From DAOMOD01 sp035444205 (GTDB lineage Bacteria; Pseudomonadota; Gammaproteobacteria; Xanthomonadales; BPKI01), in the NCBI GenBank assembly GCA_035444205.1, contig DAOMOD010000250.1, positions 1 to 5,307 of the forward strand: 5,307 bases of DNA, read 5' to 3'. The position numbers and the translations under genes are program-made. How positions within the stretch are numbered: the first letter of the stretch is position 1; each line of letters starts with the position of its first letter. Below, in pieces: positions 1 through 4,980 of this stretch. The notes beneath the pieces were generated by a model. The model ran no database searches and had not been told where the DNA came from. It saw only the letters and a list, made by a program, of their open reading frames with translations.

Positions 1-710
1 TCGCGCAGGGCCTCGTCGGAGTTGGCCGGATCCATCTGGTAGGTGTGCTTGTCGGCCTTGCCGAGGTTGGCGGCCGAGCCCACCGCGTCGCGAAACGGGC
101 CGTAGAAGTTCGATGCGTACTTGGCGGCATAGGCGAGGATACGCGTGTGCACCAGACCGGCCTCCTCGAAGGAGTCGCGAATGGCGCCGATGCGTCCGTC
201 CATCATGTCCGAGGGTGCCACCACGTCGGCGCCGGCTTCGGCGTGGCTGAGCGCCTGTTTGACCAGGGCATCGACGGTGGCGTCGTTGACGATGTAGCCG
301 GTCTCGTCCATGAGTCCGTCCTGGCCGTGGCTGGTGAAGGGGTCGAGCGCCACGTCGGTGATCACGCCAAGCTCGGGGAAGCGGGCCTTCAGCGCGCGCA
401 CCGCGCGCTGCGCAAGGCCTTCGGGATTCCAGGCCTCGCGCGCGTCGTCGCTCTTGGCTTCGGGCGGGGTAACCGGGAACAGGGCAAGCGCGGGAATGCC
501 GAGGCCCAGCGCCTGCTCGGCCACCTTCAGCAGTTCGTCGAGCGACAACCGCTCGACGCCGGGCATCGATGCCACCGCTTCGCGCCCGCCGCCCTCCTTG
601 ACGAACACGGGGAGGATCAGGTCGTCGGTGCCGAGGCGCGTCTCGCGCATCAGGCGCCGCGAGAAATCGTCGCGGCGCATGCGCCGGGGGCGGGTGAAGG
701 GGTACTGCAT
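1..710 (-). CDS. hemB: Delta-aminolevulinic acid dehydratase (porphobilinogen synthase), 3' end beyond window
   Basis: This cytoplasmic enzyme condenses two 5-aminolevulinate molecules into porphobilinogen, an early step of heme and other tetrapyrrole synthesis. The first 236 codons are visible; the family usually has about 320-340 residues, so the gene runs off the window at base 1. The N-terminus MQYPFTRPRRMRRDDFSR is typical of the family. The Schiff-base lysine K197 sits in YAAKY, followed by the conserved NFYGPFR (about 201-207). The second active-site lysine (motif MVKPA) lies outside. The metal loop DVALDPFTSHGQDG (119-132) has Ala121, Asp123 and Asp131 where zinc-type enzymes such as E. 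coli HemB carry three cysteines. It matches the Pseudomonas aeruginosa magnesium-type enzyme. The ATG at 710-708 has a GAGGA ribosome site eight bases upstream. The gene diverges from the neighbouring lipoprotein gene. Identity is near certain. Confidence 0.97.
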   Translation of the reverse strand, partial: MQYPFTRPRRMRRDDFSRRLMRETRLGTDDLILPVFVKEGGGREAVASMPGVERLSLDELLKVAEQALGLGIPALALFPVTPPEAKSDDAREAWNPEGLAQRAVRALKARFPELGVITDVALDPFTSHGQDGLMDETGYIVNDATVDALVKQALSHAEAGADVVAPSDMMDGRIGAIRDSFEEAGLVHTRILAYAAKYASNFYGPFRDAVGSAANLGKADKHTYQMDPANSDEALR

Positions 711-792
711 GGCTCGGATCCTCAGGACCGGTTGCATCGGCGTCGCTCGAACGCGGTATGTTAGCGGTTTGTTTGCGAATGCTCCGAAGATC
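711..792. promoter_or_regulatory. Divergent promoter region between hemB and the nucleotidase gene
   Basis: These 82 bases must hold the start signals for both divergent genes, unless they are expressed from within coding sequence. On the plus strand TATGTT (757-762) could be a -10 box, with a poor TTGCAT (732-737) 19 bases upstream. The same bases on the minus strand give TAACAT (763-758), also 4 of 6 to consensus, with a weak TTCGGA (788-783) as possible -35. Neither pair is strong. The overlap of the two -10-like hexamers would make the promoters mutually exclusive if both are real. No convincing operator palindrome was seen. Confidence 0.3.
719..723 (-). promoter_or_regulatory. Ribosome binding site of hemB
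   Basis: Read on the minus strand, these bases are GAGGA, complementary to the 16S rRNA tail, with eight bases before the ATG at 710-708. This fixes the hemB start and argues against an internal start such as the Met at codon 11. Confidence 0.75.
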
Positions 793-2634
793 ATGCGCCC
801 GATCCTCATCCTGTTGCTTGTGGCCCTCTCCGCATGCGCCGGCATGCCACGCAGTGGTGAGCCTGCGCCGTTCACCCTGCGCATCCTGCACATCAACGAC
901 CATCATTCGCGGCTGGGGCCCGATCCCGGCCAGACGCTGATCATCGACGGCGTCGATACCGAGGTGGTGTACGGCGGTTTCGCGCAGGTGGTGGCCAAGA
1001 TGAAGGCGCGCGAGGCGGCCGGCGGCCACGTACTCAAGCTGCATGCGGGCGATGCGCTTGCCGGCGATCTCTATTTCACCCTGTTCCACGGCCAGGCCGA
1101 CGCCGACCTGATGAACCAGGTCTGCTTCGACGCCTTCGCGCTCGGCAACCACGAGTTCGATGCCGGCGATACCGGACTCAGGCGCTTCCTCGATCACCTG
1201 CGTTCGCCGGCCTGGGACTGCGACATGCCGGTGCTCGGCGCCAACGTGCGGCCCGGTGTCGGCCAGTCGCCACTGGCCATGGTCGACGAGGAGGACTACA
1301 TCCGACCCTACGTGGTGCTGGAGCGCGGCGGGCGGCGCATCGGCGTCATCGGCATCGACATCGTAGGCAAGACGGTGGGCGCGTCCAGTCCCTATCCCGG
1401 CACACGCTTTCTCGATGAAGAGGAAACCGCGCGACGCTACATCGCCAAGCTGCGCGACGACGGCGTGTCGATCATCGTGCTGCTGACCCACATCGGTTAC
1501 CGCAACGACCTGGCCCTGGCCGAAGCCCTGGCGGGCGTGGACGTGATCGTCGGCGGCGATTCGCACAGCCTGCTCGGCGAAGGTTTCCGCGCGTTCGGCC
1601 TGCGCCCCGAGGGGCCGTACCCCACGGTGACGCGCAATGCCGATGGCGACCCGGTGTGCGTGGTGCATGCCTGGCAGTACAGCTGGCTGGTCGGCGAGCT
1701 GGAAGTCGAGTTCGACGCCGACGATCGCGTGACCCGCTGCGGCGGGCAGCCCCACCTGCTGCTGGGCGACGAGTTCCGCCGCGACGGTGCGCCGCTTGTC
1801 GGAGCCACGCGCGATGCCCTGCTGCAGGCGATCGCCGCGGCGCCTGAGCTCTCGGTGGTGTCCGCGGATCCGCATGCGCAGAAGGTGCTCGACTACTACG
1901 AGGGCCAGGTCGAGGCCTACGCCGGCGAGGTGATCGGCCGGGTGCCCGAGCGCCTTTGCCTGCGCCGCATTCCCGGCAGCATGGACCGCAGCCGCGACGG
2001 CTCGCCCGGCTGCGCCGAGGCCACCGATGCGCAGGGTGGCGATATCCAGCAACTGGTGGCCATGGCATTCCTGCGCCAGGCGCAGCGCTACGGCGGCGCC
2101 GACATCGCCATCCAGAACGGTGGTGGCGTGCGCTATGGGTTGCCGCCCGGCGACTTCAGCGTGGGCAGCGCCTACAGCTCGCTGCCGTTCAAGAACACGC
2201 TGACCCGCCTGCACATGACCGGTGCCGAGATCCGCGCCGTGCTCGAGGACGCGGTCGATCATTTCCTCGCCAATGTCGGCGCACACACCGGCTCCTATCC
2301 CTATGCCGCCGGCCTGCGCTGGCATGCCGACCTGAGCCGCGACCGGGCAGCCGGGCGACTGGTCGATGTGGAGGTGTGGAGCGATGGCGGCTGGATGGCG
2401 CTGCCCGAGGACGGGCTGTTTGCGGTGATCACCAACAACTACATCGCCGAGGGCAAGGACGGCTACCTTGCCTTTGCCGACATCCCGCGCGAACGCCGCG
2501 AGGACACCGGGCTCGACTACGCACAGGCGCTGGTCGACTACGTGCGTGGCGGCGGTTCGCTGGCGCGGCCATCGCCGTCCGAGCGAAGCACGCGGACCTT
2601 CCGTGATCGCGACGGCGTCCTCTACGCCCCCTGA
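793..2634 (+). CDS. NadN/UshA-type 5'-nucleotidase (metallophosphatase), predicted lipoprotein
   Basis: Predicted enzyme of the cell envelope that hydrolyses nucleotides, possibly NAD, for scavenging. It has 613 residues, close to Haemophilus NadN (about 600). Residues 1-15 form a short lipoprotein signal ending in the lipobox LSAC; Cys15 is followed by Ala, not Asp, which favours the outer membrane. The N-terminal metallophosphatase domain shows LHINDHHS (32-39; ligands D36, H38), HAGD (84-87; D87), GNHEFD (118-123; N119), THIG (232-235; H233) and GGDSH (254-258). The C-terminal nucleotide-binding domain has NGGGVR (442-447), PFKN (465-468; F466) and NNYIAEGKDGY (548-558; Y550), the aromatics expected to clamp the base. 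The D-S-H motif and ILHINDHHS resemble NadN more than E. coli UshA, as recalled without alignment. The open frame extends upstream to 310, but that part is antisense to hemB; the ATG at 793 gives the signal peptide. The ribosome site is weak. Substrate is uncertain, so no symbol is given. Confidence 0.9.
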   Translation: MRPILILLLVALSACAGMPRSGEPAPFTLRILHINDHHSRLGPDPGQTLIIDGVDTEVVYGGFAQVVAKMKAREAAGGHVLKLHAGDALAGDLYFTLFHGQADADLMNQVCFDAFALGNHEFDAGDTGLRRFLDHLRSPAWDCDMPVLGANVRPGVGQSPLAMVDEEDYIRPYVVLERGGRRIGVIGIDIVGKTVGASSPYPGTRFLDEEETARRYIAKLRDDGVSIIVLLTHIGYRNDLALAEALAGVDVIVGGDSHSLLGEGFRAFGLRPEGPYPTVTRNADGDPVCVVHAWQYSWLVGELEVEFDADDRVTRCGGQPHLLLGDEFRRDGAPLVGATRDALLQAIAAAPELSVVSADPHAQKVLDYYEGQVEAYAGEVIGRVPERLCLRRIPGSMDRSRDGSPGCAEATDAQGGDIQQLVAMAFLRQAQRYGGADIAIQNGGGVRYGLPPGDFSVGSAYSSLPFKNTLTRLHMTGAEIRAVLEDAVDHFLANVGAHTGSYPYAAGLRWHADLSRDRAAGRLVDVEVWSDGGWMALPEDGLFAVITNNYIAEGKDGYLAFADIPRERREDTGLDYAQALVDYVRGGGSLARPSPSERSTRTFRDRDGVLYAP

Positions 2635-2666
2635 GGCCGCGCGCCGAGTTTACAAGTGTGTCCAAC

Positions 2667-2682
2667 TGTGACCCCGGTCACA
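2667..2682. promoter_or_regulatory. Perfect CRP-type palindrome (TGTGA-N6-TCACA); possible terminator hairpin
   Basis: The sequence TGTGACCCCGGTCACA matches both half-sites of the CRP consensus TGTGA-N6-TCACA exactly. CRP-family regulators such as Crp, Vfr and Clp bind such sites in gammaproteobacteria. A -10-like TATGTT (2704-2709) lies downstream at class II spacing. As RNA the same bases form a six-base-pair stem with a CCCG loop, followed by CTTTT, so the element could instead be a modest intrinsic terminator 33 bases after the nucleotidase stop. An alternative pairing of AAGTGTG (2654-2660) with CACACTT (2679-2685) is mutually exclusive with it. A dispersed repeat is a third possibility. 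Confidence 0.5.
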
Positions 2683-2703
2683 CTTTTGCCAGCCATAGCG
2701 GCG

Positions 2704-2709
2704 TATGTT
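2704..2709 (+). promoter_or_regulatory. Candidate -10 box of a CRP-dependent promoter
   Basis: TATGTT matches the sigma-70 -10 consensus at four of six bases. Taking the start seven bases downstream (about 2716), the centre of the CRP-type palindrome (2674.5) falls at -41.5, the classic class II activator position. No good -35 is present, which is normal for such promoters. No coding start follows closely, so the transcript would be a leader of over 200 bases or a non-coding RNA. Confidence 0.3.
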
Positions 2710-2724
2710 CGACTCTGGGAGCAC

Positions 2725-2744
2725 TGTCGGAAAGCATTCCGGCA
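2725..2744 (+). repeat. Inverted repeat / RNA hairpin
   Basis: TGTCGGAA (2725-2732) pairs with TTCCGGCA (2737-2744) around the loop AGCA, giving eight pairs including one G-U. There is no T tract after it. GCACGG (2742-2747) could alternatively pair with CCGTGC (2762-2767), so two folds compete. Confidence 0.4.
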
Positions 2745-2780
2745 CGGCGCATCACCCGAATCCGTGCAGGCAAGAAGCCA

Positions 2781-2801
2781 CCGTCAGTCCCTGACTGTCG
2801 G
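2781..2801 (+). repeat. Inverted repeat / RNA hairpin
   Basis: CCGTCAGTC (2781-2789) is opposed to GACTGTCGG (2793-2801) with a CCT loop. The nine-base arms pair except for one T-T mismatch. No T run follows (GCGCTTTGG), so it is a poor intrinsic terminator. It could be RNA structure or a protein-binding palindrome. Confidence 0.4.
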
Positions 2802-2829
2802 CGCTTTGGCCGCGTTTGGCCCGAATGTG

Positions 2830-2844
2830 TTAACAGGTCGTTAA
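2830..2844. repeat. AT-rich inverted repeat TTAAC-N5-GTTAA
   Basis: Perfect five-base arms (2830-2834 and 2840-2844) lie in the AT-rich section upstream of the SPFH promoter. It could be an operator or upstream element. Five-base arms in AT-rich DNA also arise by chance, so confidence is low. Confidence 0.25.
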
Positions 2845-2869
2845 TCGCTTTCGGTTACCATGATCATCA

Positions 2870-2883
2870 GGCTTGTGCAAGCC
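2870..2883. promoter_or_regulatory. Candidate operator palindrome upstream of the SPFH promoter
   Basis: GGCTTG and CAAGCC form perfect six-base arms separated by TG. The palindrome ends four bases before the proposed -35 box (2888-2893), centred about 47 bases before the predicted transcription start. That suits a dimeric regulator contacting the promoter. No known binding consensus was recognised. Confidence 0.3.
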
Positions 2884-2887
2884 GAAG

Positions 2888-2917
2888 TTGCGAAGCTTTC
2901 TTGATAAGTGGTATAAG
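2888..2917 (+). promoter_or_regulatory. Sigma-70 promoter with extended -10 for the SPFH gene (and possibly rsmG-parAB)
   Basis: The -10 hexamer TATAAG (2912-2917) matches consensus at five of six and is preceded by TGG (2909-2911), giving an extended -10. TTGCGA (2888-2893) lies 18 bases upstream as a four-of-six -35. The predicted start near 2924 leaves a leader of about 19 bases before the GTG at 2943. This is the best promoter-like sequence seen in the window. Confidence 0.55.
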
Positions 2918-2930
2918 TTCATAACTTTAC

Positions 2931-2935
2931 AAGGG
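2931..2935 (+). promoter_or_regulatory. Ribosome binding site of the SPFH gene
   Basis: AAGGG ends seven bases before the GTG at 2943-2945. It supports the GTG start, which is the only usable start between the in-frame stop at 2922 and the next Met codon, 14 codons later. Confidence 0.6.
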
Positions 2936-2942
2936 TTTTGAA

Positions 2943-3461
2943 GTGTCCCTCCCCGTCGTCGCCTTGGCCTTGCTACTCCTTCTCATGGGAGGAGCTGCGT
3001 TCGCCTCGGTGCGGCGCATTCCCCAGGGCCATGTCTTCACCGTGCACCGCTTCGGCCGCTTTCGCCGCACGCTGTCGCCGGGGCTGCATTTCCTGCTTCC
3101 CCTGTTCGATCGCGTGGTGCACCGGGTCAACCTGATCGGCCACGTCATCGAGTTCCGTCGCCGCGTCATCGCCTGCGCCGACATGGCGCCACTCGAGGTG
3201 GAAGGCGCCCTGTACTATCAGATCCTCGATCCTTCGCGCGCCGGTGCCGCGCTCGACAGCATCGACGATCTGGTGGTGGCCGAAACCGCCGAGGCCATGG
3301 CGGGGCTGGCCGCGCGTCACGAGGCCCAGGAGATGCTGGACAGCGGCCGCGAAGCGCTGAATTCGCGCCTCAAGGCCGAGGCCAACACGCGGCTCAAGCG
3401 GCACGGCGTGCTGGTCACCCGCTGCCAGCTCAATCTGCGGCGGCCCTCCGGCGCACCCTGA
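2943..3461 (+). CDS. Short SPFH/Band 7 (stomatin-like) membrane protein
   Basis: A 172-residue member of the stomatin/prohibitin superfamily. One N-terminal membrane segment (about residues 3-23) is followed by IPQGHVFTVHRFGRF (26-40) and the signature TLSPGLHFLLPLFDRV (43-58). A degenerate SPFH core follows: EVEGALYYQILDPSRA (85-100), then a helical stretch to about 155. Known bacterial stomatins usually run 250-320 residues, with a coiled-coil tail used for oligomerisation; here the protein stops about where the SPFH domain ends. The DNA shows no obvious frameshift, and the next 67 bases carry no continuation, so it seems a genuinely short form rather than a recent truncation. Family proteins scaffold membrane microdomains or regulate proteases; no specific role can be assigned. 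The GTG start has an AAGGG site. It lies upstream of rsmG on the same strand and may be cotranscribed. Confidence 0.8.
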   Translation: MSLPVVALALLLLLMGGAAFASVRRIPQGHVFTVHRFGRFRRTLSPGLHFLLPLFDRVVHRVNLIGHVIEFRRRVIACADMAPLEVEGALYYQILDPSRAGAALDSIDDLVVAETAEAMAGLAARHEAQEMLDSGREALNSRLKAEANTRLKRHGVLVTRCQLNLRRPSGAP

Positions 3462-3511
3462 TCGTCGCGTCCCCGCGGCGCTGGATTTTGCCAGCCGCGC
3501 TCACCATACTT

Positions 3512-3528
3512 GGCGCCCTTTGAGCGCC
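3512..3528 (+). repeat. Hairpin abutting the rsmG start codon
   Basis: GGCGC (3512-3516) and GCGCC (3524-3528) pair around the loop CCTTTGA, ending directly at the ATG at 3529. As RNA it would cover the place where a ribosome site should be. The alternative TTG start (3520-3522) lies in the loop. It could damp rsmG translation or be a chance GC-rich pairing. Confidence 0.3.
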
Positions 3529-4173
3529 ATGACCGTCATCGAAAGGCAAAGGCCCGAGCTGCAGCGTGGCCTCGACACCCTGCGCCTGCCGGCCGATACG
3601 GGCGTGGTCGATGCGCTGCTGGCTTATCTTGCGCTGCTGATCGAGTGGAATCGCGCCTACAACCTGACCGCGGTACGCGAGCCCACGGCGATGTTGCGCC
3701 TGCATCTGCTGGACAGCCTGAGTGTGGCGCCCCATCTGCACGGCGACCGCCTGAGCGACATCGGCAGCGGCGCCGGCCTGCCCGGCATCCCGCTGGCCTT
3801 GATTCATCCCGCCCGGCAGGTCAGGCTGGTCGAGTCCAACGGCAAGAAGGCGCGTTTCCTCCGTCAGGCGGTGCGCAGCCTCTCGCTCGGCAATGTTGAG
3901 GTGCTGCAGGCACGCGCCGAGGCGGTGCCCGCCGATCCGGCCCAGGACGCGGTCATTGCCCGCGCCGTTTCCAGCCTTGTGGAACTGGTACGGCTGGGCG
4001 GACACATGCTCAAGGCCGACGGCGAGCTGCTGGCGATGAAGGGCCGCATGCCGCAGGATGAGATCGACGCGCTGCCCGCCGGCTGGACGCTGGCGGCGGT
4101 GCATGAACTGACGGTGCCGGGGCTGGACGCCGAACGGCACCTGCTGGTATTGCGGCGGAACGCCGCGGATTGA
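3529..4173 (+). CDS. rsmG: 16S rRNA (guanine-527-N7)-methyltransferase RsmG (GidB)
   Basis: Uses S-adenosylmethionine to methylate N7 of G527 in 16S rRNA, near the decoding site; loss of this enzyme in other bacteria gives low-level streptomycin resistance. The 214 residues compare with 207 in E. coli. Visible motifs are EWNRAYNLT (39-47), HLLDSL (59-64), the SAM-binding glycine loop DIGSGAGLPGIPLA (77-90), ESNGKKARFL (102-111), VIARAVSS (142-149) and AMKG (169-172), all in family order. The ATG at 3529 is preferred; a TTG three codons earlier (3520) is in frame, and neither has a clear ribosome site. The usual partner mnmG (gidA) is not upstream; an SPFH gene stands there. parA begins 14 bases after the stop, in the arrangement common in many proteobacteria. 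Identity is very secure. Confidence 0.96.
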   Translation: MTVIERQRPELQRGLDTLRLPADTGVVDALLAYLALLIEWNRAYNLTAVREPTAMLRLHLLDSLSVAPHLHGDRLSDIGSGAGLPGIPLALIHPARQVRLVESNGKKARFLRQAVRSLSLGNVEVLQARAEAVPADPAQDAVIARAVSSLVELVRLGGHMLKADGELLAMKGRMPQDEIDALPAGWTLAAVHELTVPGLDAERHLLVLRRNAAD

Positions 4174-4187
4174 CGACGGGAACAGGC

Positions 4188-4976
4188 ATGGCGCGCATCA
4201 TCGCGGTCACCAACCAGAAGGGTGGGGTCGGCAAGACCACCACTTCGGTCAATCTTGCCGCGGCGCTGGCCGAGGTCAAGCGCAAGGTGCTGCTGGTCGA
4301 TCTCGACCCGCAGGGCAATGCCACCATGGCCTGCGGCATCGACAAGCGCACGGCACTGCCCAGCGCCTGCGAGGTTCTGCTGGAAGAGGCCGAGGCCAGC
4401 GACGCCATCGTGCGCGCCGCCGACGGATTCGACGTGCTACCGGGCAACAGTGACCTGACAGCGGTGGAAGTGCGGCTGATGGACGCCATCGCCCGCGAGC
4501 AACGTCTGAAGGAGCGGCTGAAGCCTGTGGTCGGCCGTTACGACGTCATCCTCATCGACTGTCCGCCCTCGCTCAACCTGCTCACCCTGAACGCACTGGC
4601 GGCGGCGCACGGCGTGCTGATTCCGATCCAGTGCGAGTATTTCGCCCTGGAGGGTCTGACCGCGTTGCTGCACACCATCCAGGCGGTGCAGGCGAAGATC
4701 AATCCGGACCTCGAAGTGGAAGGCCTGCTGCGCACCATGTACGACATCCGCAACAACCTGGCCAACGAAGTCTCGGCGCAGATCCAGCGCCACTTCGGCG
4801 ACAAGGTGTACCGCACCGTGGTGCCGCGCAACGTGCGCCTGGCCGAGGCGCCCAGCCACGGCCAGGCCATCACCCGTTACGATCGCGAGTCGCGCGGCGC
4901 CATCGCCTACCTCGGACTTGCCGGCGAGATGTTGCGCCGCGAGCGTCAGAACCTGCGCGCCCAGGAATCCCTCTAG
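4188..4976 (+). CDS. parA: Chromosome-partitioning ATPase ParA (Soj)
   Basis: The ATPase of the ParABS system; with ATP it binds DNA non-specifically and forms the gradient along which ParB-parS complexes move during segregation. The 262 residues are typical of small chromosomal ParA/Soj, which lack the N-terminal helix-turn-helix of P1-type plasmid ParA. The deviant Walker A is KGGVGKTT (11-18; signature lysine K11, catalytic-loop K16). The A' motif is LLVDLDPQGN (35-44; D38, D40), and Walker B is VILIDCPPSL (120-129; D124). NVRLAEAPSHG (215-225) is also typical. The ATG at 4188 is chosen; an in-frame TTG at 4170 overlapping the rsmG stop would add six residues and lacks family support. The ribosome site is weak, which fits coupling to rsmG. 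parB follows after four bases. Placement beside rsmG marks it as chromosomal rather than plasmid-borne. Confidence 0.96.
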   Translation: MARIIAVTNQKGGVGKTTTSVNLAAALAEVKRKVLLVDLDPQGNATMACGIDKRTALPSACEVLLEEAEASDAIVRAADGFDVLPGNSDLTAVEVRLMDAIAREQRLKERLKPVVGRYDVILIDCPPSLNLLTLNALAAAHGVLIPIQCEYFALEGLTALLHTIQAVQAKINPDLEVEGLLRTMYDIRNNLANEVSAQIQRHFGDKVYRTVVPRNVRLAEAPSHGQAITRYDRESRGAIAYLGLAGEMLRRERQNLRAQESL

Positions 4977-4980
4977 AACC

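Larger units (their letters stand above)
2635..2942. other. 308-base non-coding spacer with palindromes and hairpins
   Basis: No convincing gene lies here. Short frames starting near 2656-2658 have no family signature and no visible ribosome site. The first two thirds hold three inverted repeats (2667-2682, 2725-2744, 2781-2801) and a tandem TTTGGCC (2805-2811 and 2815-2821). The last 120 bases are clearly more AT-rich than the coding DNA around them and carry the promoter of the downstream SPFH gene. The stretch could hold a terminator, a regulated promoter, a long leader or a small RNA. Individual elements are listed separately. Confidence 0.6.

Noticed and set aside
45..764. Long plus-strand frame (239 codons) opposite hemB
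   Set aside because: Composition is that of a reverse-strand shadow of GC-rich coding DNA; the minus-strand HemB match is unambiguous.
310..792. In-frame upstream extension of the nucleotidase reading frame by 161 codons
   Set aside because: It is antisense to hemB, has no family similarity, and would bury the clear lipoprotein signal peptide that starts at 793.
1472..2068. 198-codon minus-strand frame inside the nucleotidase gene
   Set aside because: Arg/Pro/Ala-rich shadow of a high-GC gene with no recognisable domain; the sense frame carries all family motifs.
2656..2924. Two short plus-strand frames in the spacer (2656-2844 and 2658-2924)
   Set aside because: No ribosome site, no hydrophobic or domain pattern, and they cross the palindromes and promoter; treated as non-coding.
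3480..3495. GCTGG-N6-CCAGC hairpin after the SPFH gene as a terminator
   Set aside because: The stem is only five pairs and no T run follows, so it should not stop transcription; read-through into rsmG is more likely.
3481..3510. Promoter for rsmG with -10 CATACT (3505-3510)
   Set aside because: No acceptable -35 lies 16-18 bases upstream; the hexamer alone is weak evidence.
3430..4140. 236-codon minus-strand frame opposite rsmG
   Set aside because: Gln/His/Arg-rich low-complexity translation typical of an antisense shadow; RsmG motifs are intact on the plus strand.
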